In this document: one piece after another, positions 1 through 6,764 of the stretch | Layout: every line of letters begins with the position of its first letter | Numbering within the stretch: the first letter of the stretch is position 1 | NCBI GenBank assembly: GCA_003694225.1 | Contig: RFKT01000142.1 | Coordinates: 1 to 7,384 of the forward strand | Length of the DNA stretch: 7,384 nucleotides | Direction: 5' to 3' | DNA from: Candidatus Dadabacteria bacterium | GTDB lineage: Bacteria > Bdellovibrionota_C > UBA2361 > J135 | The notes under the pieces: model-generated | Told to the model about the DNA's origin: nothing | The model's input: only the letters and a program-made list of their open reading frames with translations | The model's database searches: none | Program-made: the position numbers and the translations under genes

Positions 1-942
1 GCGGAGGGAGGAAGTGGGAGCAAACGGCTCTTTTACTCAGAGGAGGTCTCCTTCCGAATCGGAGAAATCCAAGATCTCGGAGACATTGTGTTGGGATCTG
101 AAGGCTCCAACTTTGTTGGATCGGTGTTGGATTCAGAAGGAAACCCCATACAAGGAGCCGATGTACACTTCACGTTCCCCACCGGATCGGTCTCCGGTGT
201 TACCGTAACAACAGACAGTAACGGTGAGTTCGAGGTGGCAGGCTTGAGGTGTTTCGGAGAGACACACCCCGACCACTTTCGAGTCTATATCGAAAACTTG
301 CCGGAACTCTTCCCCGGAAAGGTTGTAAGCTGTAACCCCCAGCGGGCAAACGCTTACATCGGGGGAGGGAGAGTCGATTTTACAGTCTCTGTGAGAGATC
401 CGGAGCCTCAGGTAGACTACGGAAGCATCGTATACATGGGGGCTCCCCGGAACCGCGTTACCATCGCACTGCTCCGGGAGGGAAAGGTCGTACAATCCAT
501 CCCCCAACCGGTGGCGCTCAGTCAAGGTGAAAGCGCCTTCCTTGTTGGAGTCCCGGTGAGCGAAGCGAAAAATCACACCTTCTCCCTTGAGGTCTCAGAT
601 CTTGAGACAGGAGAGTATGCGGTGTGCAACCTCCGGTATGACCCAGCCACCAACCGCCTGAAAGGGGAGCTTCGTAGGTGGACTATGGGAGGAGAGATCA
701 CAGGCTTCCTCCGAGACGCCAAAGGCATTCCTCAAAAGGGGGTTAAACTTTCGCTACTCCAATCGGGCTCAATGGGGCCAATTTGCAGGATCTCCGAAAC
801 TGACTCCGAGGGGCGGTTCAGATTTTCTGCTCTTCCACCCCACACCTTTGCGTTGGCCTACAGGACTCAAGTCATCCGTGCCAACGTTGAAGTGTTAGAG
901 GGTGCAACCGTCGATCTGGGGTACATCTCCATCAAGAGGTAG
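1..942 (+). CDS. Modular protein with carboxypeptidase-regulatory-like domains, 5' partial
   Basis: The reading frame is open from the first base of the window to the TAG at 940-942 (313 residues), so this is the C-terminal part of a longer protein. A GTG at 88 is an internal codon, not a start, because the preceding residues already form the end of a domain (IGEIQDLGDIVLGSE). Residues about 37-132 form a CarboxypepD_reg-like beta-sandwich: the strand FVGSVLDSEGNPIQGADV, then TTDSNGEFEVAGL. Residues about 138-225 look like a further beta-rich module without the signature. Residues 230-313 are a second clear copy: GEITGFLRDAKGIPQKGVKL, then TDSEGRFRFSALPP, ending VDLGYISIKR. The ends of successive modules match (DLGDIVL and DLGYISI), so this is a tandem array. 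Such domains are usually extracytoplasmic adhesion, scaffold or carrier-type modules. There is no membrane anchor or sorting signal at the C terminus. The export signal, if any, and any catalytic domain would be upstream. GC content is about 56 percent by spot counts, clearly above the neighbouring genes. Domain class is fairly sure; the role is unknown. Confidence 0.85.
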   Translation, partial: AEGGSGSKRLFYSEEVSFRIGEIQDLGDIVLGSEGSNFVGSVLDSEGNPIQGADVHFTFPTGSVSGVTVTTDSNGEFEVAGLRCFGETHPDHFRVYIENLPELFPGKVVSCNPQRANAYIGGGRVDFTVSVRDPEPQVDYGSIVYMGAPRNRVTIALLREGKVVQSIPQPVALSQGESAFLVGVPVSEAKNHTFSLEVSDLETGEYAVCNLRYDPATNRLKGELRRWTMGGEITGFLRDAKGIPQKGVKLSLLQSGSMGPICRISETDSEGRFRFSALPPHTFALAYRTQVIRANVEVLEGATVDLGYISIKR

Positions 943-945
943 AAG

Positions 946-983
946 GCTGGGCGGAGGTGTAGCTTAAAGCACCTCCGCCCAGC
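946..983. terminator. Perfect 14-bp hairpin between convergent genes
   Basis: The left arm 946-959 (GCTGGGCGGAGGTG) is the exact reverse complement of 970-983, with a 10-nt loop. It begins 4 nt after the stop codon of the modular protein gene and lies 124 bp past the end of icd, which is transcribed toward it. The stem is GC-rich and very stable. No T-run follows on either strand (TCAACTCG on +, CTTCTACC on -), so it is not a textbook Rho-independent terminator. It may act in both directions as a terminator with a weak tail, or as a 3' stabilising structure. The inverted repeat is certain; the function is inferred from position. Confidence 0.7.
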
Positions 984-1106
984 TCAACTCGCTTATAACC
1001 AAACGGTTTATTACAAAGGTTAATGCTCTATGGCACATGCCCTACCACCACTTATATACCACTACTTATAACTTGGCTCATCCTTAAAGTTACAGCAGGA
1101 ACACTC

Positions 1107-2336
1107 CTAAATTTCCTTGACTTTCTCCTTGAGATTTTCACTCAGCAGATCCATAAACTCTTCAGTATTTAGATAATCTTCTCTTGTTACGCCATCTCTC
1201 TTAATGCAAAGGGCTAGATCTTTAGTCATCTTCCCCGATTCCACAGTCTCAACGCATACATCCTCCAAAGCCCTTGCAAAGTTCATAAGATCTTCATTTC
1301 CGTCGAATTTTCCCCTGTAATAAAGCCCCCTTGTCCATGCAAATATTGAGGCTATAGGGTTAGTAGAGGTCTCTTTTCCCTCGCAGTAAAGCCTATAGTG
1401 TCTTGTAACTGTGCCGTGAGCAGCTTCTGCCTCTACAGTTTTGCCATCTTTAGTCATAAGCACAGAGGTCATAAGCCCCAACGATCCAAAACCTTGCGCC
1501 ACAGTATCAGACTGCACATCCCCATCGTAGTTTTTGCACGCCCATAGATACCCCCCTTCCCATTTCATGGTGGCAGCCACCATATCGTCTATAAGCCTGT
1601 GCTCATAGTGAAGCCCTTCAGATTCAAACCTTCCCTTAAATTCGGTGTACACCTCCTCAAAGATCTCCTTAAAACGCCCGTCATAAAGCTTTAATATGGT
1701 GTTTTTCGTAGAGAGATAGAGGGGAACTTTCCGGTTTAGGGCATAGTTAAAACAGCTTTCGGCAAAATCCCTTATTGATTGATCAAGGTTATACATCCCC
1801 ATTGCAACGCCGGGCGAGGGAAATTCAAATACCGTCTTCTCTATGCATTCGCCTCCTCCTTCAGGTTCAAATCGAAGAGTCAGCCGCCCTTTTCCGGGAA
1901 CTTTAAACTCTGTTGCCTTGTACTGATCGCCAAAGGCATGACGGGCTATAATAATGGGTTTGTTCCACCCTTTAACAAGCCTAGGGATATTTTTGCAAAG
2001 TATGGGCTCTCTAAAAACTGTTCCGTTAAGTATATTCCTGATAGTGCCGTTAGGAGATCTCCACATCTTTTTGAGTCCAAACTCTTCCACCCTTTTTTGA
2101 TCCGGCGTAATTGTGGCGCATTTGACACCCACCCCGTACTCTTTAATGGCATTGGCGGCATCAATCGTAATCTTATCGTCTGTTTTGTCTCTATTTTGTA
2201 TACTGAGATCAAAATACTTAAGCTCGATATCGACATAGGGAAGAATCAAGTTCTCCTTTATCATCTTCCAGATGATCCGCGTCATTTCGTCGCCGTCAAT
2301 CTCTACTATTGGATTTTCTACCTTAATCTTTGTCAT
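1107..2336 (-). CDS. icd: Isocitrate dehydrogenase, NADP-dependent (homodimeric eukaryote-like type)
   Basis: This enzyme oxidatively decarboxylates isocitrate to 2-oxoglutarate with NADP+ in the cytoplasmic TCA cycle. The 409-residue product is full length for the homodimeric class that includes mitochondrial and cytosolic IDH, and is unlike the E. coli icd class. It starts with [18 protein letters not shown]. Substrate residues sit in [12 protein letters not shown] (about 76-87), [19 protein letters not shown] (94-112) and ARHAFGDQY (131-139, with Arg132 matching the well-known IDH1 arginine). The lysine of STKNTILK is at 211. The metal-binding aspartates are in IDDMVA (about 249-254) and NYDGDVQSD (269-277). 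HGTVTRHYR, with Arg312 and His313, matches the NADP 2'-phosphate site, supporting NADP preference. The ATG start is preceded by AGAAGGA at 2344-2350, 7 nt away. icd lies 146 bp after menE on the same strand and may be read from it or from the candidate promoter at 2394-2422. Identification is very secure. Confidence 0.97.
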   Translation of the reverse strand: MTKIKVENPIVEIDGDEMTRIIWKMIKENLILPYVDIELKYFDLSIQNRDKTDDKITIDAANAIKEYGVGVKCATITPDQKRVEEFGLKKMWRSPNGTIRNILNGTVFREPILCKNIPRLVKGWNKPIIIARHAFGDQYKATEFKVPGKGRLTLRFEPEGGGECIEKTVFEFPSPGVAMGMYNLDQSIRDFAESCFNYALNRKVPLYLSTKNTILKLYDGRFKEIFEEVYTEFKGRFESEGLHYEHRLIDDMVAATMKWEGGYLWACKNYDGDVQSDTVAQGFGSLGLMTSVLMTKDGKTVEAEAAHGTVTRHYRLYCEGKETSTNPIASIFAWTRGLYYRGKFDGNEDLMNFARALEDVCVETVESGKMTKDLALCIKRDGVTREDYLNTEEFMDLLSENLKEKVKEI

Positions 2337-2393
2337 TTCGTGTTCCTTCTAAGAAATATGCGAGTTTCTTCAAGTGGAGAATTCTTACCCGCT

Positions 2394-2422
2394 ATTGTGC
2401 TGAAAATAACTGCAAATTACAA
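2394..2422 (-). promoter_or_regulatory. Candidate promoter for icd
   Basis: Read on the - strand, TTGTAA (2417-2422) and CACAAT (2394-2399) are separated by exactly 17 nt. Each matches the sigma-70 consensus at 4 of 6 positions. A transcript would start near 2387, giving a leader of about 50 nt before the icd ATG. The 146-bp gap between menE and icd shows no convincing terminator, so icd could also be transcribed by read-through from the men genes. The match is modest and the spacing could be chance in AT-rich DNA. Confidence 0.3.
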
Positions 2423-2482
2423 CTGAGAACTATTTTTACTTGGAGCCCCCTTGTTGAATAATTACTGCTCTCTCAAAATAGC

Positions 2483-3565
2483 TTAATTTCCCTCGGCTAC
2501 GGCGGCCTTTAGCGCTTTTCTATCAATCTTTCCATTAGCTGCCTCCGGTATGGAGAAGCCGACCAACACCTCTTTGGGTATTTCATAACGGTTAAGCCTG
2601 CCTCTAAGCTTAGCCTTTATTTCGTCTGAGTTTCTTACCTTGCTTTCAAGCACTAATACGATTTTTTCACCTAACCCGATGTCTTTTATCGCCGTAACCG
2701 CGCACTTTTCTCCCAGTATACCTGAAATTTTCTCTTCTAATTTCTCTGCGTGGATCTTGACTCCGCCAGTGTTAATAATGTTGTCGTATCTGCCTATCCA
2801 GCGGAATGAGCCGTCTTTTTCAATCGAGACTATATCGTTGGTTATAAGGGGAGAGCTCGGAAGGTATGGAGCCGATACAACAAGGCATCCCCTATCATCT
2901 GTGGACAAAGAAACGCCTTGAAGCGGTGAGAACGACTCTTCTCTCTTGGGGGAGATCCTCCTAAGAGCAATTGTACTGCCTGTCTCAGTCATTCCAAATG
3001 TATGGTACACACAGGCGTTTTTAAGGAGAGGGCATAGGGCTTCAAGCTCCCTTGAAACTGCTCCCCCTCCTACAAGGACCCACCGAAGCGAGGAGAGTGC
3101 TGTCGATTTGCCATACTCTAACTCGCTGTAAAGCTGATAGGGCACAACGGATGTATAGTGCACATCCTCTTTGATGTCCGAAAATGGGTGAGATGAAACT
3201 CTCCCTATAATGAGGTTAAATCCAAAGAGATAAGCCCTTACAATGCACATCATACCGCCGATTTTATCAGGTGAGAGGCATAATAGGGCGTTAAGCCCGG
3301 AGAGATCCCCCCAGCCAAGGGCTCTGCCTGTAAGCTCAGCGCTTTTTAGCATGGCGGCTTTGGGGATAAAGAAGGTCTTGGGAGCCGAAGTGGATCCTGA
3401 TGTTTTCACAGAGATGGCTTGGCTTCCTCCAAAAAATTCCTTTATAAAAGCAATTGCCTTTGATGCTGTCTCACTGTCTCTTACGGTTTTTAGGTCGCTT
3501 AAAGATAGAGAGCCTATCTCAGAAACTCTGTAGGGTCTTCCCTCTATCTTTATCTCTTCTTTCAT
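2483..3565 (-). CDS. menE: o-Succinylbenzoate--CoA ligase (MenE), compact form
   Basis: MenE activates o-succinylbenzoate with ATP and CoA to OSB-CoA, the substrate of MenB. It is an ANL (acyl-CoA synthetase) family enzyme. From the chosen ATG the protein has 360 residues, shorter than the roughly 450 of the E. coli enzyme but typical of compact MenE proteins. The ATP-binding P-loop TSGSTSAPK is at 55-63. YHTFGMTETGS (187-197) is the adenylate-binding motif, GRYDNIINTGGVKI (258-271) carries the hinge region, and NGKIDRKAL (344-352) has the C-terminal lysine that drives adenylation. The N-terminal lid is reduced. The start is uncertain: an in-frame TTG at 3577 adds four residues (MALS), and a stop codon lies four codons upstream of that TTG. 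Neither start has a clear ribosome site, so translation may be coupled to menA, which ends 43 nt upstream of the ATG. Function was assigned from motifs plus position directly after menA and menB. Confidence 0.93.
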   Translation of the reverse strand: MKEEIKIEGRPYRVSEIGSLSLSDLKTVRDSETASKAIAFIKEFFGGSQAISVKTSGSTSAPKTFFIPKAAMLKSAELTGRALGWGDLSGLNALLCLSPDKIGGMMCIVRAYLFGFNLIIGRVSSHPFSDIKEDVHYTSVVPYQLYSELEYGKSTALSSLRWVLVGGGAVSRELEALCPLLKNACVYHTFGMTETGSTIALRRISPKREESFSPLQGVSLSTDDRGCLVVSAPYLPSSPLITNDIVSIEKDGSFRWIGRYDNIINTGGVKIHAEKLEEKISGILGEKCAVTAIKDIGLGEKIVLVLESKVRNSDEIKAKLRGRLNRYEIPKEVLVGFSIPEAANGKIDRKALKAAVAEGN

Positions 3566-3608
3566 AGAGAGCGCCAAAAAGTGCGATCAGTTCTCTTCTA
3601 AAGCCAAA

Positions 3609-4580
3609 TCACCAAACGCCGTTAAAACATCTGCATATTACAAAGCGGATTACAAATAGAGAGAGAGAAAATATAACCACCATCAGAGAAAGCCTTCCAA
3701 GCTCCTCATTCAGCCTGCAACTTGCAGCCGCTTCCGAGGCCTTAACAACATTTAACGCCCTTTTAAGAAAAAAGGGCAAAAAAGCCGCCAAAACCAAAAG
3801 TTCAGCAAAGAGGGTATGGGCGTACAAATAGATTGAAATAGCGGCAAGGGCTAAAGCTATAAGCGCCAAGTGGTAAAGCCTCGCCCGTTTTGGCCCCAAG
3901 ATAACAGCAAGTGTAACCTTGCCGGTTTTCTTGTCGGTCTCAATGTCTCTAATGTTGTTAATGTTTAGTACCGAAGCGGAGAGAAACCCCACAAACAGTG
4001 CAGCAAGGAGAGAGGACACAGCAAACTCGCCTGTATGGAGAAAATAAGTTCCGCATACAGCAAAGATTCCAAAAAACGCAACTACAGCAATATCACCAAA
4101 CCCAGCATATCCGTACGGAAACGCGCCACATGTGTACGTTATCGCAGCAGCTATGGATAAAGCCCCAGCTCCGAAAAGTAAGATAGCGCCTTTTATCCCT
4201 ATTGTGGAGAGGGCTGATATTATAAGCATAGTGCCAAAGAGGGCAGATGCCAGAGCGGCGATTATTACCGCCTGCTTCATCTGTTTAGGGGCAATCTCTC
4301 CACTTGCCACATATCGCCTAGGGCCTCTTCTCTCTTTTATATCCGCCCCGTTTAAGAAATCCCCCAAATCATTTGCAAGATTAGCCGTGACCTGAAGCGA
4401 TGCGGCGGTCAATATGCCAAACGCCGCAACTTTCAGGTTAATTGATCCTTTTTGGGCTATCGCGCAAAAAGAGCCTACAACAATTCCCGCCGCTGAAAGG
4501 GGAAGGGTTTTGGGGCGGCATGCACTAAGCCACTTAAAAGCGGCTGATGACCGTGTATTTTCCCAAATAGCGCTTTCCAC
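3609..4580 (-). CDS. menA: 1,4-Dihydroxy-2-naphthoate prenyltransferase (MenA)
   Basis: MenA joins a polyprenyl chain to DHNA with loss of CO2, giving demethylmenaquinone in the cytoplasmic membrane. The 323-residue product is a UbiA-superfamily integral membrane protein with roughly eight or nine hydrophobic segments. The first Asp-rich motif is NLANDLGDFLNGAD (67-80), followed by RRGPRR (84-89). The MenA-typical stretch YTCGAFPYGYAGFGD spans 149-163. The second Asp-rich motif is NINNIRDIETDKKTGK (206-221), which with the first binds prenyl diphosphate through Mg2+. CRPKTLPLS near residue 21 is the usual MenA start of the first helix. The start is GTG. It is the only possible one, because an in-frame TAA lies one codon upstream. 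No Shine-Dalgarno sequence is visible and the menB stop is only 7 nt away, which suggests coupled translation. The position between menB and menE supports MenA over other UbiA-family enzymes. Confidence 0.95.
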   Translation of the reverse strand: MESAIWENTRSSAAFKWLSACRPKTLPLSAAGIVVGSFCAIAQKGSINLKVAAFGILTAASLQVTANLANDLGDFLNGADIKERRGPRRYVASGEIAPKQMKQAVIIAALASALFGTMLIISALSTIGIKGAILLFGAGALSIAAAITYTCGAFPYGYAGFGDIAVVAFFGIFAVCGTYFLHTGEFAVSSLLAALFVGFLSASVLNINNIRDIETDKKTGKVTLAVILGPKRARLYHLALIALALAAISIYLYAHTLFAELLVLAAFLPFFLKRALNVVKASEAAASCRLNEELGRLSLMVVIFSLSLFVIRFVICRCFNGVW

Positions 4581-4587
4581 AGCTTAA

Positions 4588-5409
4588 TTACGGAAACTTG
4601 GGAAACTTTGAGAAATCTGGATCTCTCTTCTCCAAAAAGGCCTCTTTGCCCTCTTTTGCTTCCTCAGTCAGATAGTAAAGGAGGGTTGTAAGCCCCGCAA
4701 GCTCCTGCACACCGGCTTGCCCATCCAATGCGGCATTAAATGCGGCCTTAAGCGCCCTCAAGGCCATAGGGCTTTTTTTAAGGATCTTTTTACAGATCGC
4801 TACAGTTTCACGCTCAAGATCTTCAAGCGGCACCACCCTGTTTACAAGACCCATATCAAGAGCTTCTCTAGCTGTATACTGCTCGCAGAGATACCAGATC
4901 TCCCGCGCCTTTTTCTGGCCTACAATGGAAGCGAGGTAGCTCGCTCCAAACCCACCGTCAAAGCTTCCTACTTTTGGCCCTGTCTGGCCAAAAACGGCGT
5001 TTTCTGCCGCTATTGTAAGATCGCATACCACATGGAGCACATGCCCCCCCCCTATAGCCCATCCAGCAACCATAGCGATTACAGGTTTTGGAAGGGAGCG
5101 GATCTGCTTTTGTAAATCAAGGACATTTAGCCTTGGGACATTGTCTTTACCTACATATCCTCCATCTCCCCTTACGGACTGGTCGCCGCCTGAGCAAAAT
5201 GCCTTTCCTCCTTCCCCTGTTAATATAACAACCCCTATGTTTTTATGCTCCCTACAGATATTCATAGCGTCGATCATCTCTGACACTGTAAGGGGGGTAA
5301 AAGCATTGTGCACATGAGGCCTGTTTATACTTATCTTGGCTATGCCTTCGTAGTAGGAGAAAATAATCTCACTATATTCTTTCAGAGGCTCCCAATTAAT
5401 CTCTTCCAT
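4588..5409 (-). CDS. menB: 1,4-Dihydroxy-2-naphthoyl-CoA synthase (MenB)
   Basis: MenB performs the intramolecular Claisen condensation of OSB-CoA to DHNA-CoA. It belongs to the crotonase superfamily and usually forms hexamers in the cytoplasm. The product has 273 residues, close to the 285 of E. coli. Oxyanion-hole glycines lie in FCSGGDQ (71-77) and AIGGGH (118-123). RGDGGY (80-85) carries the tyrosine of the mobile active-site loop. [13 protein letters not shown] (141-153) includes the conserved Asp151. The Gly in QTG, rather than Asp, is the mark of the bicarbonate-dependent type I enzymes such as that of E. coli. The C terminus, [15 protein letters not shown] then KRDPDFSKF, is the family hallmark that completes the active site of a neighbouring subunit. 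The ATG is preceded by GGAG (5417-5420) at 7 nt. It appears to head the menB-menA-menE unit, with a candidate promoter at 5454-5484. Confidence 0.97.
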   Translation of the reverse strand: MEEINWEPLKEYSEIIFSYYEGIAKISINRPHVHNAFTPLTVSEMIDAMNICREHKNIGVVILTGEGGKAFCSGGDQSVRGDGGYVGKDNVPRLNVLDLQKQIRSLPKPVIAMVAGWAIGGGHVLHVVCDLTIAAENAVFGQTGPKVGSFDGGFGASYLASIVGQKKAREIWYLCEQYTAREALDMGLVNRVVPLEDLERETVAICKKILKKSPMALRALKAAFNAALDGQAGVQELAGLTTLLYYLTEEAKEGKEAFLEKRDPDFSKFPKFP

Positions 5410-5453
5410 AGTACAACTCCGTCTTTATATTAAGCGAGGATCAGTTAGTGAGT

Positions 5454-5484
5454 TTTATACCAGAAAAAGGTAATGATTTGAAAA
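5454..5484 (-). promoter_or_regulatory. Candidate promoter for menB-menA-menE
   Basis: On the - strand the sequence TGGTATAAA contains an extended -10 element (TG, one base, then TATAAA at 5454-5459). A weak -35-like TTTTCA lies at 5479-5484 with a 19-nt spacer, longer than ideal; the extended -10 could compensate. Transcription would start near 5447, about 38 nt before the menB ATG. It lies downstream of the terminator that ends the secreted-protein gene, where a new promoter is needed if menB is not read through. A second TATAAA-like string closer to menB has no partner. Confidence 0.35.
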
Positions 5485-5530
5485 GGGAGGCTTTATTCAG
5501 GAAGAATATCTATCTTACTGTTTTTGCAAG

Positions 5531-5596
5531 AAAAACGCGCCTCCTCCCCCTTTGCTTCTTTTGAACCGTAGAGGAAGGAGGCATAGGGCGTTTTTT
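5531..5596 (-). terminator. Strong A/T-flanked terminator after the secreted-protein gene
   Basis: The arm 5531-5538 (AAAAACGC) pairs with 5588-5595, and 5539-5545 (GCCTCCT) pairs with 5576-5582. The right arm carries a 5-nt asymmetric bulge (5583-5587). On the - strand the GC stem runs into TTTTT followed by CTTG, a typical Rho-independent end. Because the outer stem is A:T on both sides, the + strand also reads GCG then TTTTTT, so it could work in both directions. It overlaps the last two bases of the TAA of the secreted-protein gene and lies about 120 bp before menB. Confidence 0.75.
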
Positions 5597-6521
5597 AGTT
5601 AATCGTCTGAACAGTAAGGTTTTGTAAAGCCTTATTAAGGCTGCTTAGCTTTGTGTCATTCTCAGCATCGACCTTGTGGCCCCGTCTTACTGTCCTTCTG
5701 AACTTTCGCCCAGCTTGTGGCACAGCTTTCTTATTTTTTCTTAGCCACTTAAGCCTTTTTAGGATTCTCAGGAAGGTTCTTCTCGAACCTTTCAAGGATT
5801 TCACCTGATTGAGTATATCAGTTAAAGACCTGATCTGCGTCTCCATAGTTGCTATGGTTGTCTGCTGGTTAGACGCAGTTTGAACCTGATTTGAAAGCTG
5901 AGTGGAAAGCTCAGCGTTTTGATTGCTCAGATTTGTGTTTTCATCCTTAAGAGAAGTTATATACCCCGGCAGATCCCCGAAAGACTTGTCTGCTATAACA
6001 ATCTGCCTCAGAACCTTATTCGAAAAAGGGACAGGAGGATTCATGGCGTTTACATAGCTTTGCGGCGCCAAAGCCGGATCTACACATCCTATATCAGCCC
6101 CATCGTTTAAGGCATAAAAAAGATATGCACCATTTCCTGTCTGAGCGTCTCCGTTATAGCTTACAACAAAGTGTTCTTTGTTGTCGGGAGTCCTTGCTCT
6201 TGCTACTCTGGCTCTGTTGCGAAGCGAAATCTCTCCTGTCGATGAATCAAACAAGTACTCATAGATTATCACCTCAAGAAGAGAATCCGGTCCGACATTC
6301 GGCAGTATTTGCGCCTCAGTCTCACCCCCTTCTCCTGTTGTGCTTACAAGAAGCGAGCCGTTCGGTAGAAGGGTTGCATAAGACGGAGCGCCATCAATCT
6401 GCATAACAGCTGAGTTGTTAGGCAGAACATTTACAGGGGGGCACGTCTGTGCGACTGCCCTGCTACTTAAGACCGCTAACAGGGCGGTCATACAATATAT
6501 TGTGTTTTTTATTGGTTTCAT
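5595..6521 (-). CDS. Unrecognised secreted protein: signal peptide, coiled coil, polybasic segment
   Basis: I do not recognise the family. From the ATG at 6521 the product has 308 residues. This start has a strong GAGGAG ribosome site at 6528-6533, 6 nt away, and begins a good Sec signal peptide: lysines at 2 and 5, a hydrophobic core about 7-19, and AVA before QTCPP, giving likely cleavage after residue 24. The mature N-terminal part (25-185) looks beta-rich and has exactly two cysteines (27 and 146), possibly a disulfide. Residues about 187-244 are rich in Asn, Gln, Ser and Thr with spaced Leu, Ile and Val, as in a polar coiled coil. Residues 241-283 then hold 19 Lys or Arg in 43 positions and no acidic residue, including the helix-like stretch TFLRILKRLKWLRKNKK. 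A mixed polar tail follows. It lies between menD and menB, ends in its own terminator, and has GC content like its neighbours. It probably acts outside the cytoplasm, perhaps binding an anionic partner such as membrane, lipopolysaccharide or polysaccharide; that part is inference. Confidence 0.8.
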   Translation of the reverse strand: MKPIKNTIYCMTALLAVLSSRAVAQTCPPVNVLPNNSAVMQIDGAPSYATLLPNGSLLVSTTGEGGETEAQILPNVGPDSLLEVIIYEYLFDSSTGEISLRNRARVARARTPDNKEHFVVSYNGDAQTGNGAYLFYALNDGADIGCVDPALAPQSYVNAMNPPVPFSNKVLRQIVIADKSFGDLPGYITSLKDENTNLSNQNAELSTQLSNQVQTASNQQTTIATMETQIRSLTDILNQVKSLKGSRRTFLRILKRLKWLRKNKKAVPQAGRKFRRTVRRGHKVDAENDTKLSSLNKALQNLTVQTIN

Positions 6522-6527
6522 AGCAAT

Positions 6528-6533
6528 CTCCTC
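6528..6533 (-). promoter_or_regulatory. Ribosome binding site deciding the secreted-protein start
   Basis: GAGGAG on the - strand lies 6 nt before the ATG at 6521. The frame is open for 47 more codons up to an ATG at 6662, but that start would bury the signal peptide, and only a weak AAGG stands before it. The strong site and the signal peptide agree on 6521. Confidence 0.75.
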
Positions 6534-6650
6534 GCATGCTTTGTGTTTATCGCACATCAAATGAAACGGAACCTGTAAGCGCAAGACGCTGATACAGCTC
6601 CCATGGGTAAACAGCTCAAATGTGGAATTTGCACTGTTACGCCATCCTTG

Positions 6651-6679
6651 ATAATGCTCCATTCAGCCTTGCTACTCAA
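6651..6679 (-). promoter_or_regulatory. Candidate promoter for the secreted-protein gene
   Basis: TTGAGT (6674-6679) and CATTAT (6651-6656), read on the - strand, are 17 nt apart and each matches the sigma-70 consensus at 4 of 6 positions. Transcription would begin near 6644 and leave a leader of about 120 nt. A second, weaker pair (TTGCGC at 6579-6584 and TTTGAT at 6556-6561, also 17 nt apart) would give a short leader. The gap between menD and this gene (6522-6764, 243 bp) shows no strong intrinsic terminator, so read-through from menD is possible as well. Confidence 0.3.
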
Positions 6680-6764
6680 GTTTTTTGGGAGATTTTTTAG
6701 CGGGATTTCAGGCCTCTTCAAAAAGCCCAAACTTGCAAATAGGAAAAGACAAAAAAGCGCTGGA

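Noticed and set aside
14..208. Short + strand open frame overlapping the start of the modular gene
   Set aside because: It is in another frame of the true gene, whose frame is open from base 1 with family motifs.
133..576. 147-residue open frame antisense to the modular protein gene
   Set aside because: It lies wholly inside a convincing beta-sandwich protein, has no recognisable motif and is best explained by the high GC content of the sense gene.
1044..1071. Two near-identical 14-bp units (ACCACCACTTATAT and ACCACTACTTATAA)
   Set aside because: Only two copies with two mismatches in AT-rich spacer; too little to call a repeat array or an operator.
1779..2426. 215-residue open frame on the + strand over icd
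   Set aside because: It is antisense to the N-terminal half of a fully conserved icd, and its sequence is low-quality and motif-free.
5595..6521. Phage tail fibre, spanin or toxin assignment for the coiled-coil protein
   Set aside because: No neighbouring phage, immunity or lysis genes and no family motif; a coiled coil with basic residues is not enough.
6522..6662. 47-codon N-terminal extension of the secreted protein
   Set aside because: It would bury a good signal peptide and start at an ATG with only a weak AAGG before it, while the inner ATG has GAGGAG at 6 nt.
6522..6764. Possible leader RNA or riboswitch ahead of the secreted-protein gene
   Set aside because: Only short palindromes (CCCATGGG, GCATGC) and a repeated GAGCTGT were seen; no known riboswitch pattern or extended stem could be built by eye.
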